From contig JABEVH010000313.1 in the NCBI GenBank assembly GCA_013043915.1, positions 1 to 12,323 on the forward strand: DNA of 12,323 bases. Reading direction: 5' to 3'. The translations under genes were made by a program, and so were the position numbers. The DNA comes from Pseudomonadales bacterium. Its GTDB lineage: Bacteria > Pseudomonadota > Gammaproteobacteria > Pseudomonadales > Moraxellaceae. The notes under the pieces are model-generated. The model was not told the origin of the DNA. It made no database searches and saw nothing but the letters and a program-made list of their open reading frames with translations. Of the stretch, positions 1 to 5,839 are shown one piece after another (the first letter of the stretch is position 1; each line of letters begins with the position of its first letter).

Positions 1-647
1 ATATCGACCTGCGCAAGACCAGCGGCGGCATATTTACCGAAGCTGACTGGAACACCACCAGCACGGTAGACCATAATCCCTACCAGTATTCCAAGGTGGC
101 AGCTGAGCGCGCCGCTTGGGACATCTGCAAGGCCCAGGACCGCTGGGATATGGTCACCATCAATCCCAGCATGGTTTACGGCCCGGCGCTGACTGCCAGC
201 AGCCAGTCAGCCAGCATCGATACCATGCGCCAGATGGGTGATGGCCGCTTGCGCACCGGCGTGCCGCGCCTTACTTTTGGCGTAGTCGATGTGCGCGATG
301 TCGCCCGCGCCCATATCCTGGCAGCCTTCAATTCAGCCGCCAAAGGCCGCTACCTGCTCACCAATGCCGAACTGAGCATGCTGCAGATCGCCAAGATCCT
401 GCGCAGCAAATTTGGTGGCAAATATCCCTTTCCAGGCATGGAAGTCCCCAAACTCGTTGTTTGGCTGTTTGGCCCGTTGATGGGCCCGGTTACCCGCGAT
501 TTCGTGGCAAAAAATGTCGGCATTCCGGTACGCTTCGACAACAGACGCAGCCGCCAGGAACTGAGCCTGCAATACCACCCGGTGGAGCAGACACTTACCG
601 AGCATTTCCAGCAATTGCTGGACGATGGCCTGGTGAAAAAGCAGTAG
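1..647 (+). CDS. Extended SDR / NAD-dependent epimerase-dehydratase family oxidoreductase, 5' end missing
   Basis: The reading frame is already open at base 3 and runs to TAG at 645-647, so the true start and the N-terminal Rossmann glycine motif lie left of the window. About 215 residues are present. The SDR catalytic pair is seen as YQYSK (YxxxK, Lys codon 93-95), followed by the extended-SDR signature NPSMVYGP and the VDVRDVARAH segment. This pattern fits the dihydroflavonol 4-reductase/aldehyde reductase-like branch of extended SDRs, which reduce or dehydrogenate a carbonyl or alcohol with NAD(P)(H) in the cytoplasm. The substrate cannot be read from sequence. The GTG at 96 is internal, since it follows the active-site Lys. 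Third codon positions are strongly G/C, unlike the genes further right. It converges with the next gene, with about 10 bp between stops. The family call is firm and the exact function unknown. Confidence 0.85.
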   Translation, partial: IDLRKTSGGIFTEADWNTTSTVDHNPYQYSKVAAERAAWDICKAQDRWDMVTINPSMVYGPALTASSQSASIDTMRQMGDGRLRTGVPRLTFGVVDVRDVARAHILAAFNSAAKGRYLLTNAELSMLQIAKILRSKFGGKYPFPGMEVPKLVVWLFGPLMGPVTRDFVAKNVGIPVRFDNRRSRQELSLQYHPVEQTLTEHFQQLLDDGLVKKQ

Positions 648-657
648 TGATGCGCCT

Positions 658-2589
658 TTATGGCAATACCGTCTGGTCTATGAAGGTGGCTTGATCTTCA
701 GCTGATTCAGGGCGTAAATGATCACTGTCTTTGTTGATAGGGTCTCCATCTTCATTGACCGTGGGACATGATTGCTGCGTGCAGAGGTAGTTCAAGGGGT
801 TGATCAGCGTGGCATGTGTGCTTTGCGCCAGATTTTTTACTTGTGAGGAAGCTGTGAGATTTTTTTCTACCCAGCGCCTGGGCATTTGGGTTATGGTTGG
901 GGCAAGAAATGGGAGTCTGCGAACTTGGTTTTGTGGTACAAAAAATCGACCTTTCGGGTTGGTCATGATGATGTAGACATGGATGCCTCGAGCTTGCCAA
1001 CCCAAGATGTCCTTTGACAGAGCTTGCATGGCAGTGCTGAAGCCTGGCCAGTTTTGGTAACGTTCCCAGTAATTATCAATGACGATGCGTTTGACGTGAG
1101 CAGAGTTGGCGTAAGTCCGTGCAGCCTGGTAAAGCAGGGCACATCCTCCTGCAGGAAATTCTGGCGAGTTTGGGCGGTTGAGGCCAGGTAAGGAAGCACA
1201 TCCGTCAAAGGTGGCAAAGCGCAGGGTAAAGTAGCCAGGGGCATCCTCGTAAAGCGACTTAAGTCTTGGCCAGTATTGCTCCATATGGCTGTCGCCCAGG
1301 AATAAAACTTCGTCATGGCTGTGCCCCCGCAACACATTACTGCGTAGATGACGGCCATCAAACCCTATGCCAGGATAGTCCCAATCTCCCATGGCATCAT
1401 CGACAGCATCGTAGCGGAGCGCCATGTGTCGCTCAGGGAAGCCATCGCTGAGGTAGATCCACCATGCGCCCAACCCTGTGCTCACCATCATGGCAATTAA
1501 TAGCAGCGTAATCTGGCGCCGATAGGATGAGCGACGTATCGGTTGTTCGATAAACCGATAGCTGCACCAAGCCAATATAACGCTAGCGATCAGGGCAATC
1601 AGCCTAGCTGCAGGGCTGATATATCCGTTACCTGCTTGTCGGGCAAAAACCAGCAAGGGCCAGTGCCATAAGTAAAGTGGGTAACTGATTAGGCCTATAT
1701 TTACCATCAGAGGGTTAGATAGCAGGATTCGGTTAAACGGTGCATGAGGGCCAGCATCGATAAAGAGCCATGCAGACAGTACAGGTAGCAGAGCCCACCA
1801 TCCAGGGAACAAGGAGTCGGGGTTGATCAGGACCAGAGGAACTACCAGGCAGGCACAGGCAAGCCAGCCCTGCCACAGGGCACCGTGCTTACCCAGCTTG
1901 GCGTGAAAACTTTGCCAAGGATTATCAGGTTGATGCAGCCATGCCAGCACACTGCCAGCCAACAACTCCCAGAATCGGCTCGGCAGGCTATAAAAGGCAT
2001 TTTCAGGGGAGTGGTAGACCCAGGCAATATTAAGCACGAAACTTCCCAATCCCAATAGCAGAAGTCCTGCCAGGACATGACGGTGTTTTTTCCCCCAGAG
2101 TAAGGCTAGTAGGCCCGGCCAGAGGATATAGTACTGCTCTTCAATGCCTAAAGACCAAAGATGCAATAGCGGTTTGCTGGCCGCCGTCAGATCAAAATAG
2201 CCGGTTTGCTGTCTTAATATCTCATTGGCAATAAAGGCTGCGCCACCGGCTGCTAGGGAGCCTAGTTGTGCATATTCACTGGCTAGCAAGGTAAACCAGC
2301 CATAAAGCAAGCACATGACCAAGACGATAATAAGTACGGGAAATATCCGGAGTATGCGGCGCTGATAGAAGTCCAGCAAACTAAAGCGTCGCTGGCGAAA
2401 ACGCGCGAGCAGTAACCCGGTAATCAGAAAGCCGGAAATAACAAAAAAAAGATCAACCCCGATAAAGCCGCCAGGTAGCCAGTGGGGAAATGCATGGTAA
2501 AGCAGTACACAGATCACAGCGACTGCCCGTAAACCATCGATGTCCGATCGATAGTCATGCTCATGCCGAAGCTGTGCAGCTGGGTTCAT
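658..2589 (-). CDS. Acyltransferase 3 (OafA/YrhL-like) fused to C-terminal SGNH domain; probable polysaccharide O-acetyltransferase
   Basis: The 643-residue protein starts at ATG 2589-2587. Residues 17-350 form the multi-spanning acyltransferase-3 domain. It has RSDIDGLRAVAV near the start, with Arg21 and His32 in the R-X10-H arrangement of this family, then GGFIGVDLFFVISGFLIT and about ten hydrophobic segments up to roughly residue 380. The C-terminal part (about 425-643) is an SGNH-hydrolase-like domain with the GDSH block at 432-435 (Ser434), an Asp-Asn at 505-506, and a DxxH motif at 621-624 (Asp621, His624), so the catalytic set looks intact. AT3-SGNH fusions of this kind move acetyl groups from the cytoplasm onto O-antigen, capsule or peptidoglycan sugars in the periplasm. 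The target here is unknown. It stands alone on the minus strand, divergent from the PP-loop gene, and its start has only a weak ribosome binding site. It may act on the polysaccharide encoded about 3 kb away, but that is inference. Confidence 0.92.
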   Translation of the reverse strand: MNPAAQLRHEHDYRSDIDGLRAVAVICVLLYHAFPHWLPGGFIGVDLFFVISGFLITGLLLARFRQRRFSLLDFYQRRILRIFPVLIIVLVMCLLYGWFTLLASEYAQLGSLAAGGAAFIANEILRQQTGYFDLTAASKPLLHLWSLGIEEQYYILWPGLLALLWGKKHRHVLAGLLLLGLGSFVLNIAWVYHSPENAFYSLPSRFWELLAGSVLAWLHQPDNPWQSFHAKLGKHGALWQGWLACACLVVPLVLINPDSLFPGWWALLPVLSAWLFIDAGPHAPFNRILLSNPLMVNIGLISYPLYLWHWPLLVFARQAGNGYISPAARLIALIASVILAWCSYRFIEQPIRRSSYRRQITLLLIAMMVSTGLGAWWIYLSDGFPERHMALRYDAVDDAMGDWDYPGIGFDGRHLRSNVLRGHSHDEVLFLGDSHMEQYWPRLKSLYEDAPGYFTLRFATFDGCASLPGLNRPNSPEFPAGGCALLYQAARTYANSAHVKRIVIDNYWERYQNWPGFSTAMQALSKDILGWQARGIHVYIIMTNPKGRFFVPQNQVRRLPFLAPTITQMPRRWVEKNLTASSQVKNLAQSTHATLINPLNYLCTQQSCPTVNEDGDPINKDSDHLRPESAEDQATFIDQTVLP

Positions 2590-2669
2590 GGGCAGGTGCT
2601 CAATACTTATCTTGGAATTTAATCTGTGACGATAGCACGTGACTTGTGCGGTATCAAATGCAGTCAGCT

Positions 2670-2697
2670 GTTACAGCTGCCTAGAGACGCGTATAAT
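2670..2697 (+). promoter_or_regulatory. Sigma-70-like promoter for the PP-loop/TusA operon
   Basis: A perfect -10 hexamer TATAAT lies at 2692-2697. A 4-of-6 match to the -35 box (GTTACA, 2670-2675) sits 16 bp upstream. The predicted start is near 2704, giving a leader of about 25 bases before ATG 2729. The -35 region overlaps two CAGCTG palindromes (2665-2670 and 2674-2679) separated by TTA, which could be an operator but may be chance. No equally good promoter was seen for the divergent acyltransferase gene. Confidence 0.55.
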
Positions 2698-2728
2698 CTT
2701 TTGCCTATTTTGATGCAGATGAGTTTCC

Positions 2729-3787
2729 ATGCCGCGCAAGGCCATTGCTCTGATTTCCGGAGGACTTGACTCTATGTTGGCTGCACGGCTAATGCAGGAG
2801 CAGGGCATTACCGTTGAAGGGGTTAATTTTTATACCGGCTTCTGTGTGGAAGGGCATACGCATGCCATACGCCAGCGCGATGGGATCAGGAGAAATAATG
2901 CCTTATGGGTGGCAGAACAACTGGATATACCGTTGCATATCATCGATGTCAGTGAAGAGTACCATGATGTTGTGCTTAACCCACGGCATGGCTATGGTTC
3001 GGAACTAAATCCTTGTCTGGACTGCAAGATATTTATGGTTCGTAAAACCAACTTGTTGCTGAAAGGGGCGTCTGAACTGGCAGATGCCCAAGAAGCTGAT
3101 TTTATAGTGACTGGCGAAGTCATAGGTCAGCGTATGAAATCCCAGCTCAAACGAACGATGCCGCTCATTGCCCGAGAGTCGGGTGCGGACGACAGGCTAT
3201 TGCGACCTTTGTGCGCCAAACTTCTGGAACCGACCTTGCCGGAAAGGGAGGGCTGGGTAGATCGTGAACGACTCTTCGCATTTAATGGACGATCAAGACA
3301 GCCACAAATTGAACTGGCCAAGTCATTGGGTCTGAAGGACTGGGCACAGCCTGCAGGGGGTTGCTGTTTTTTGACCGATGCCAGTTATAGTCGCAAATTG
3401 CGTGATTTATGGCAGTCACGGGGGCGACGAGAGTACTCCCTTGATGATATTCTGCTGCTCAAAGTGGGACGGCACTTGCGCCCACAGCCTCACTACAAGG
3501 TGATCATCAGTCGTGAAGAGGGTGAAAACTTCTTCCTTGAGGGTTACCGAAAGCGTTTTTTGCATGTGCGTGTGCTTAGTCACGCCGGACCCTTGGCGCT
3601 AGTAGAAGGCGATTTGCACAGTGAGGATCGCTATGTGATAGCCAGTTTGGTGGCGCGCTATAGTCAGGGACGGGATGCCGCATGGGTGAGGGTTGGCTTG
3701 TTTGATTTGCAGGGGCAGGTTGAAGAAATGCTGGTTAAGCCGTTAGCCGCTGAAGCCATACCGGAGAGCTGGCATGTCGGAGGCTAA
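2729..3787 (+). CDS. PP-loop ATPase, MnmA/ThiI-like tRNA sulfurtransferase family
   Basis: This 352-residue cytoplasmic protein opens with a PP-loop of the ATP-pyrophosphatase type, SGGLDS at residues 10-15, which adenylates a carbonyl before substitution. NPCLDCK (95-100; Cys96, Cys99) and GGCCFL (210-215; Cys212, Cys213) place cysteines about where the paired catalytic cysteines of MnmA lie (the Cys in its NPDVLC-type motif and in its CFI-type motif). A tRNA thiolation or related sulfur insertion reaction is therefore likely. The C-terminal third (about 235-352) does not look like the MnmA C-terminal barrel; it may be a different RNA-binding or DUF814-like module, and I cannot assign it. 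The gene overlaps the TusA-family gene by 14 bp, which supports persulfide delivery from that partner. The start ATG is the first after the -10 box. It is not canonical MnmA or ThiI (no THUMP or rhodanese domain), so the specific modified base is unknown. Confidence 0.82.
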   Translation: MPRKAIALISGGLDSMLAARLMQEQGITVEGVNFYTGFCVEGHTHAIRQRDGIRRNNALWVAEQLDIPLHIIDVSEEYHDVVLNPRHGYGSELNPCLDCKIFMVRKTNLLLKGASELADAQEADFIVTGEVIGQRMKSQLKRTMPLIARESGADDRLLRPLCAKLLEPTLPEREGWVDRERLFAFNGRSRQPQIELAKSLGLKDWAQPAGGCCFLTDASYSRKLRDLWQSRGRREYSLDDILLLKVGRHLRPQPHYKVIISREEGENFFLEGYRKRFLHVRVLSHAGPLALVEGDLHSEDRYVIASLVARYSQGRDAAWVRVGLFDLQGQVEEMLVKPLAAEAIPESWHVGG

Positions 3788-4013
3788 ATGCCTGGATGTC
3801 AGGGGCTTGCTCTGTCCTGTGCCGGTGATACGTACCCAACAGGTTGTACGTCTCATGGCTGTTGGTGAGCGTATGTGGATCGTGGCGACTGATCCGGGTG
3901 TTATGCACGATGTGCCTGCTTGGTGTCGCGTTCATGGCCATAAGGTGGTGGAACAGGTCGTCGAGCGCCCTGATTATAGGGTGCTGATTGAAGTCGGAAG
4001 GCGAAATAATTGA
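3774..4013 (+). CDS. TusA/SirA-family sulfur carrier protein
   Basis: This small cytoplasmic protein of 79 residues is typical in length for the TusA family. The family signature is clear: CLDVRGLLCPVPVIR with the CPxP motif, where Cys14 is the residue expected to carry the persulfide, then GERMWIVATDPGVMHDVPAWCRVHGH, which corresponds to the beta-alpha-beta core. TusA proteins accept sulfur from a cysteine desulfurase or rhodanese and pass it to tRNA-thiolating or other sulfur-using enzymes. Its ATG lies inside the end of the PP-loop gene (14-bp overlap), with GGAG at 3763-3766 as ribosome binding site, so the two are probably translated in a coupled way and act as donor and acceptor. It could equally be a paralogue serving another sulfur pathway, so no specific symbol is given. 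Confidence 0.9.
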   Translation: MSEAKCLDVRGLLCPVPVIRTQQVVRLMAVGERMWIVATDPGVMHDVPAWCRVHGHKVVEQVVERPDYRVLIEVGRRNN

Positions 4014-4027
4014 TATATTTTGGTGCA
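4011..4027 (+). promoter_or_regulatory. Putative NtrC site 1 upstream of glnA
   Basis: TGATATATTTTGGTGCA has a perfect right half-site (TGGTGCA) and a degenerate left half compared with the NtrC consensus TGCAC-N5-TGGTGCA. Its centre is about 141 bp before the transcription start predicted from the sigma-54 promoter, and 31 bp from the next site. It begins just inside the tusA stop region. Placement supports it more than the match alone does. Confidence 0.55.
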
Positions 4028-4041
4028 CGCCTGGTTAGATG

Positions 4042-4058
4042 TGCGCATTTTTGGTGCT
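4042..4058 (+). promoter_or_regulatory. NtrC site 2 upstream of glnA
   Basis: TGCGCATTTTTGGTGCT matches the NtrC consensus TGCAC-N5-TGGTGCA at 10 of 12 fixed positions. Its centre is about 110 bp upstream of the predicted glnA start, an enhancer position. With the site at 4011 it forms a pair three helical turns apart, as expected for cooperative binding of NtrC dimers. Confidence 0.72.
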
Positions 4059-4133
4059 TTATTTATTCCCGGGGGGCGGGATGGATTTCTCAAAGCACTG
4101 AAAAATAAGTGTTTCATTCCTTGAGTTTGGGAG

Positions 4134-4149
4134 TGGTACGCATTTTGCC
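4134..4149 (+). promoter_or_regulatory. Sigma-54 (RpoN) promoter of glnA
   Basis: TGGTACGCATTTTGCC fits the sigma-54 consensus TGGCACG-N4-TTGCW with the invariant GG and GC dinucleotides at the correct spacing. The only mismatches are T for C at the fourth position and C for W at the last. Transcription should start near 4160, leaving an untranslated leader of about 90 bases before glnA. The NtrC sites upstream make nitrogen-limited activation the likely control. Confidence 0.82.
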
Positions 4150-4249
4150 TCCCCGCTGTCTGGCGGTGCATCCTTAAGACGACTGGCTTTTTGGAGTCAG
4201 GGGTTGAAGTATGGTGTACAGGTTTTTTCACTAGGTTCGGAGGACCAAC

Positions 4250-5659
4250 ATGTCCAACAAGACGTTAGATTTGATCAAGCAAAATGATGCGAAGTGGGTG
4301 GATTTCCGCTTCACGGATACTCGCGGGAAGGAACAGCATGTGTCCTATCCGTCCGCTACGGTAGATGCAGATACTTTTGTTCACGGCAAAATGTTCGATG
4401 GTTCTTCCATCGCTGGGTGGAAAGGCATTGAATCTTCGGACATGATTTTGATGCCTGAAGCTGATTCCGGATTTATGGATCCCTTCTTTGATGAACCCAC
4501 GGTGGTTGTACGTTGCGACATCATTGAGCCATCCACCATGCAGGGATATGAACGTGATCCGCGCTCCCTGGCCAAGCGTGCCGAAGCTTATTTGAAGGCA
4601 ACCGGTATTGCTGACACCGCATATTTCGGTCCTGAACCTGAGTTTTTTGTGTTTGATGAAGTCAAGTTCTCCATCGACATGAGCGGCGCGCGCCATACCA
4701 TTTATGCTGAAGAAGCTGCCTGGTCAACTGACAAGGATTATGAAAGTGGCAATACCGGCCATCGCCCTCGTATTAAGGGCGGTTACTTCCCGGTGCCCCC
4801 GGTTGACTCCGGACAAGACCTGCGTGTTGCCATGTGTAATGCCATTGAGTCGATGATGGGGCCTGGCCGACTTGAAGTTCAACATCATGAAGTGGCTTCG
4901 TGCCAGAGTGAAATCGGTGTGTCCTTTAATACACTGGTCAAAAAGGCTGATGAAGTTCAAATCCTGAAATACGCAGTCTGGAATACCGCTCATGCATTTG
5001 GCAAAACGGCAACTTTTATGCCCAAGCCTATCGTGGGTGATAACGGTTCCGGTATGCATGTGCATCAGTCATTGTCCAAAGGTGGCGTCAATCTGTTTGC
5101 CGGCGACCTGTACGGCGGACTGTCTGAAACAGCGCTTTACTACATTGGTGGTATCATCAAGCATGCACGCGCTCTCAATGCGATTACCAATCCGCTGACT
5201 AACAGCTATAAGCGCTTGGTTCCGCATTATGAAGCACCGATCATGCTGGCATATTCCGCAAGAAACCGCTCAGCTTCTATCCGTATTCCTTTCGTGTCTA
5301 ATCCGAAGGGGCGCCGTATTGAAACCCGTTTTCCGGATCCAGGTGCCAATCCTTACCTGGCGTTTGCTGCCTTGATGATGGCTGGTCTGGATGGTATCCA
5401 GAACAAGATTCACCCTGGCGATGCCATGGATAAAAACTTGTATGATCTGCCTCCTGAGGAAGAAGCTAAGGTGCCTACCGTGGCTCATAGCCTTGAGATG
5501 GCTCTGGAAGCTCTGCAGAATGACCACGAGTTCTTGCTCAAAGGTGGTGTATTTACTAAGGAGTTCCTTGATTCTTACATCGAGTTGAAGGAAGAAGAAG
5601 TACGTCGTTTGAATACCACGACCCATCCTGTGGAATTTGAGATGTACTACAGCCTCTAA
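4250..5659 (+). CDS. glnA: Glutamine synthetase, type I (GSI-beta)
   Basis: The protein is 469 residues, the usual length for the dodecameric bacterial enzyme, and has all the hallmarks. These are MFDGSSIAGWKGI (48-60), the metal-binding glutamates in FGPEPEFF (Glu129, Glu131), the ATP/metal segment GDNGSGMHVHQS (His270), NRSASIRIP (Arg340 region) and the adenylylation site NLYDLPPEE (Tyr398). It makes glutamine from glutamate, ammonia and ATP in the cytoplasm and is the main ammonia-assimilating enzyme. The intact adenylylation loop means it should be switched off by GlnE, whose gene lies at 11507 in the same window. Translation starts at ATG 4250 after a strong GGAGGA (4239-4244). A sigma-54 promoter and two NtrC-like sites precede it and a perfect hairpin follows it, so it is probably transcribed alone. 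Confidence 0.98.
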   Translation: MSNKTLDLIKQNDAKWVDFRFTDTRGKEQHVSYPSATVDADTFVHGKMFDGSSIAGWKGIESSDMILMPEADSGFMDPFFDEPTVVVRCDIIEPSTMQGYERDPRSLAKRAEAYLKATGIADTAYFGPEPEFFVFDEVKFSIDMSGARHTIYAEEAAWSTDKDYESGNTGHRPRIKGGYFPVPPVDSGQDLRVAMCNAIESMMGPGRLEVQHHEVASCQSEIGVSFNTLVKKADEVQILKYAVWNTAHAFGKTATFMPKPIVGDNGSGMHVHQSLSKGGVNLFAGDLYGGLSETALYYIGGIIKHARALNAITNPLTNSYKRLVPHYEAPIMLAYSARNRSASIRIPFVSNPKGRRIETRFPDPGANPYLAFAALMMAGLDGIQNKIHPGDAMDKNLYDLPPEEEAKVPTVAHSLEMALEALQNDHEFLLKGGVFTKEFLDSYIELKEEEVRRLNTTTHPVEFEMYYSL

Positions 5660-5670
5660 GCGTTGTACCC

Positions 5671-5708
5671 CCCTCTAGCCAGGAAAGATTCAGTTCCTGG
5701 CTAGAGGG
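5671..5708 (+). terminator. Perfect 15-bp stem-loop after glnA
   Basis: CCCTCTAGCCAGGAA (5671-5685) pairs exactly with TTCCTGGCTAGAGGG (5694-5708) around an 8-base loop, 11 bp past the glnA stop codon. There is no run of T on either side, so it is not a classic intrinsic terminator. It may protect the 3' end of the glnA message or terminate with the help of another factor. Confidence 0.6.
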
Positions 5709-5728
5709 TATATGTCAACCCGATGGGG

Positions 5729-5745
5729 GGCTTTACGTTAAAGCC
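5729..5745 (+). other. Small perfect hairpin in the glnA-dehydratase gap
   Basis: GGCTTTA (5729-5735), a CGT loop, and TAAAGCC (5739-5745) form a 7-bp perfect stem, preceded by a G run and followed by a weakly T-rich stretch. It could be a second weak terminator or part of the leader of the next operon. The rest of the 180-bp gap (5660-5839) shows no clear promoter that I can defend. Confidence 0.35.
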
Positions 5746-5839
5746 TGTGTTATTCAAGATTCAATCTGCAACGTGATGAATTGGCAGGTATAGGCCGGGT
5801 TTGTCGGTCATCAGAGGCTAAGGTCAGGATGACCCGAGG

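Noticed and set aside
461..694. Plus-strand open frame overlapping the SDR gene
   Set aside because: It lies in another frame of a gene with clear SDR motifs and shows no domain of its own.
963..1361. 132-codon minus-strand frame inside the acyltransferase gene
   Set aside because: It is a shadow of the SGNH-domain coding sequence, with no recognisable motifs.
4265..4696. 143-codon minus-strand frame opposite glnA
   Set aside because: It is antisense to the highly conserved glutamine synthetase and has no ribosome binding site or family features.
5712..5741. Nine-codon ORF between the two post-glnA hairpins as a possible leader peptide
   Set aside because: The GAGGG before it is only 3 bases away, too close for normal initiation, and its codons show no regulatory amino-acid run.
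5782..5796. TGGCAGG sequence as a second sigma-54 promoter for the dehydratase operon
   Set aside because: The downstream GC dinucleotide is missing at the required spacing (CC instead of GC).
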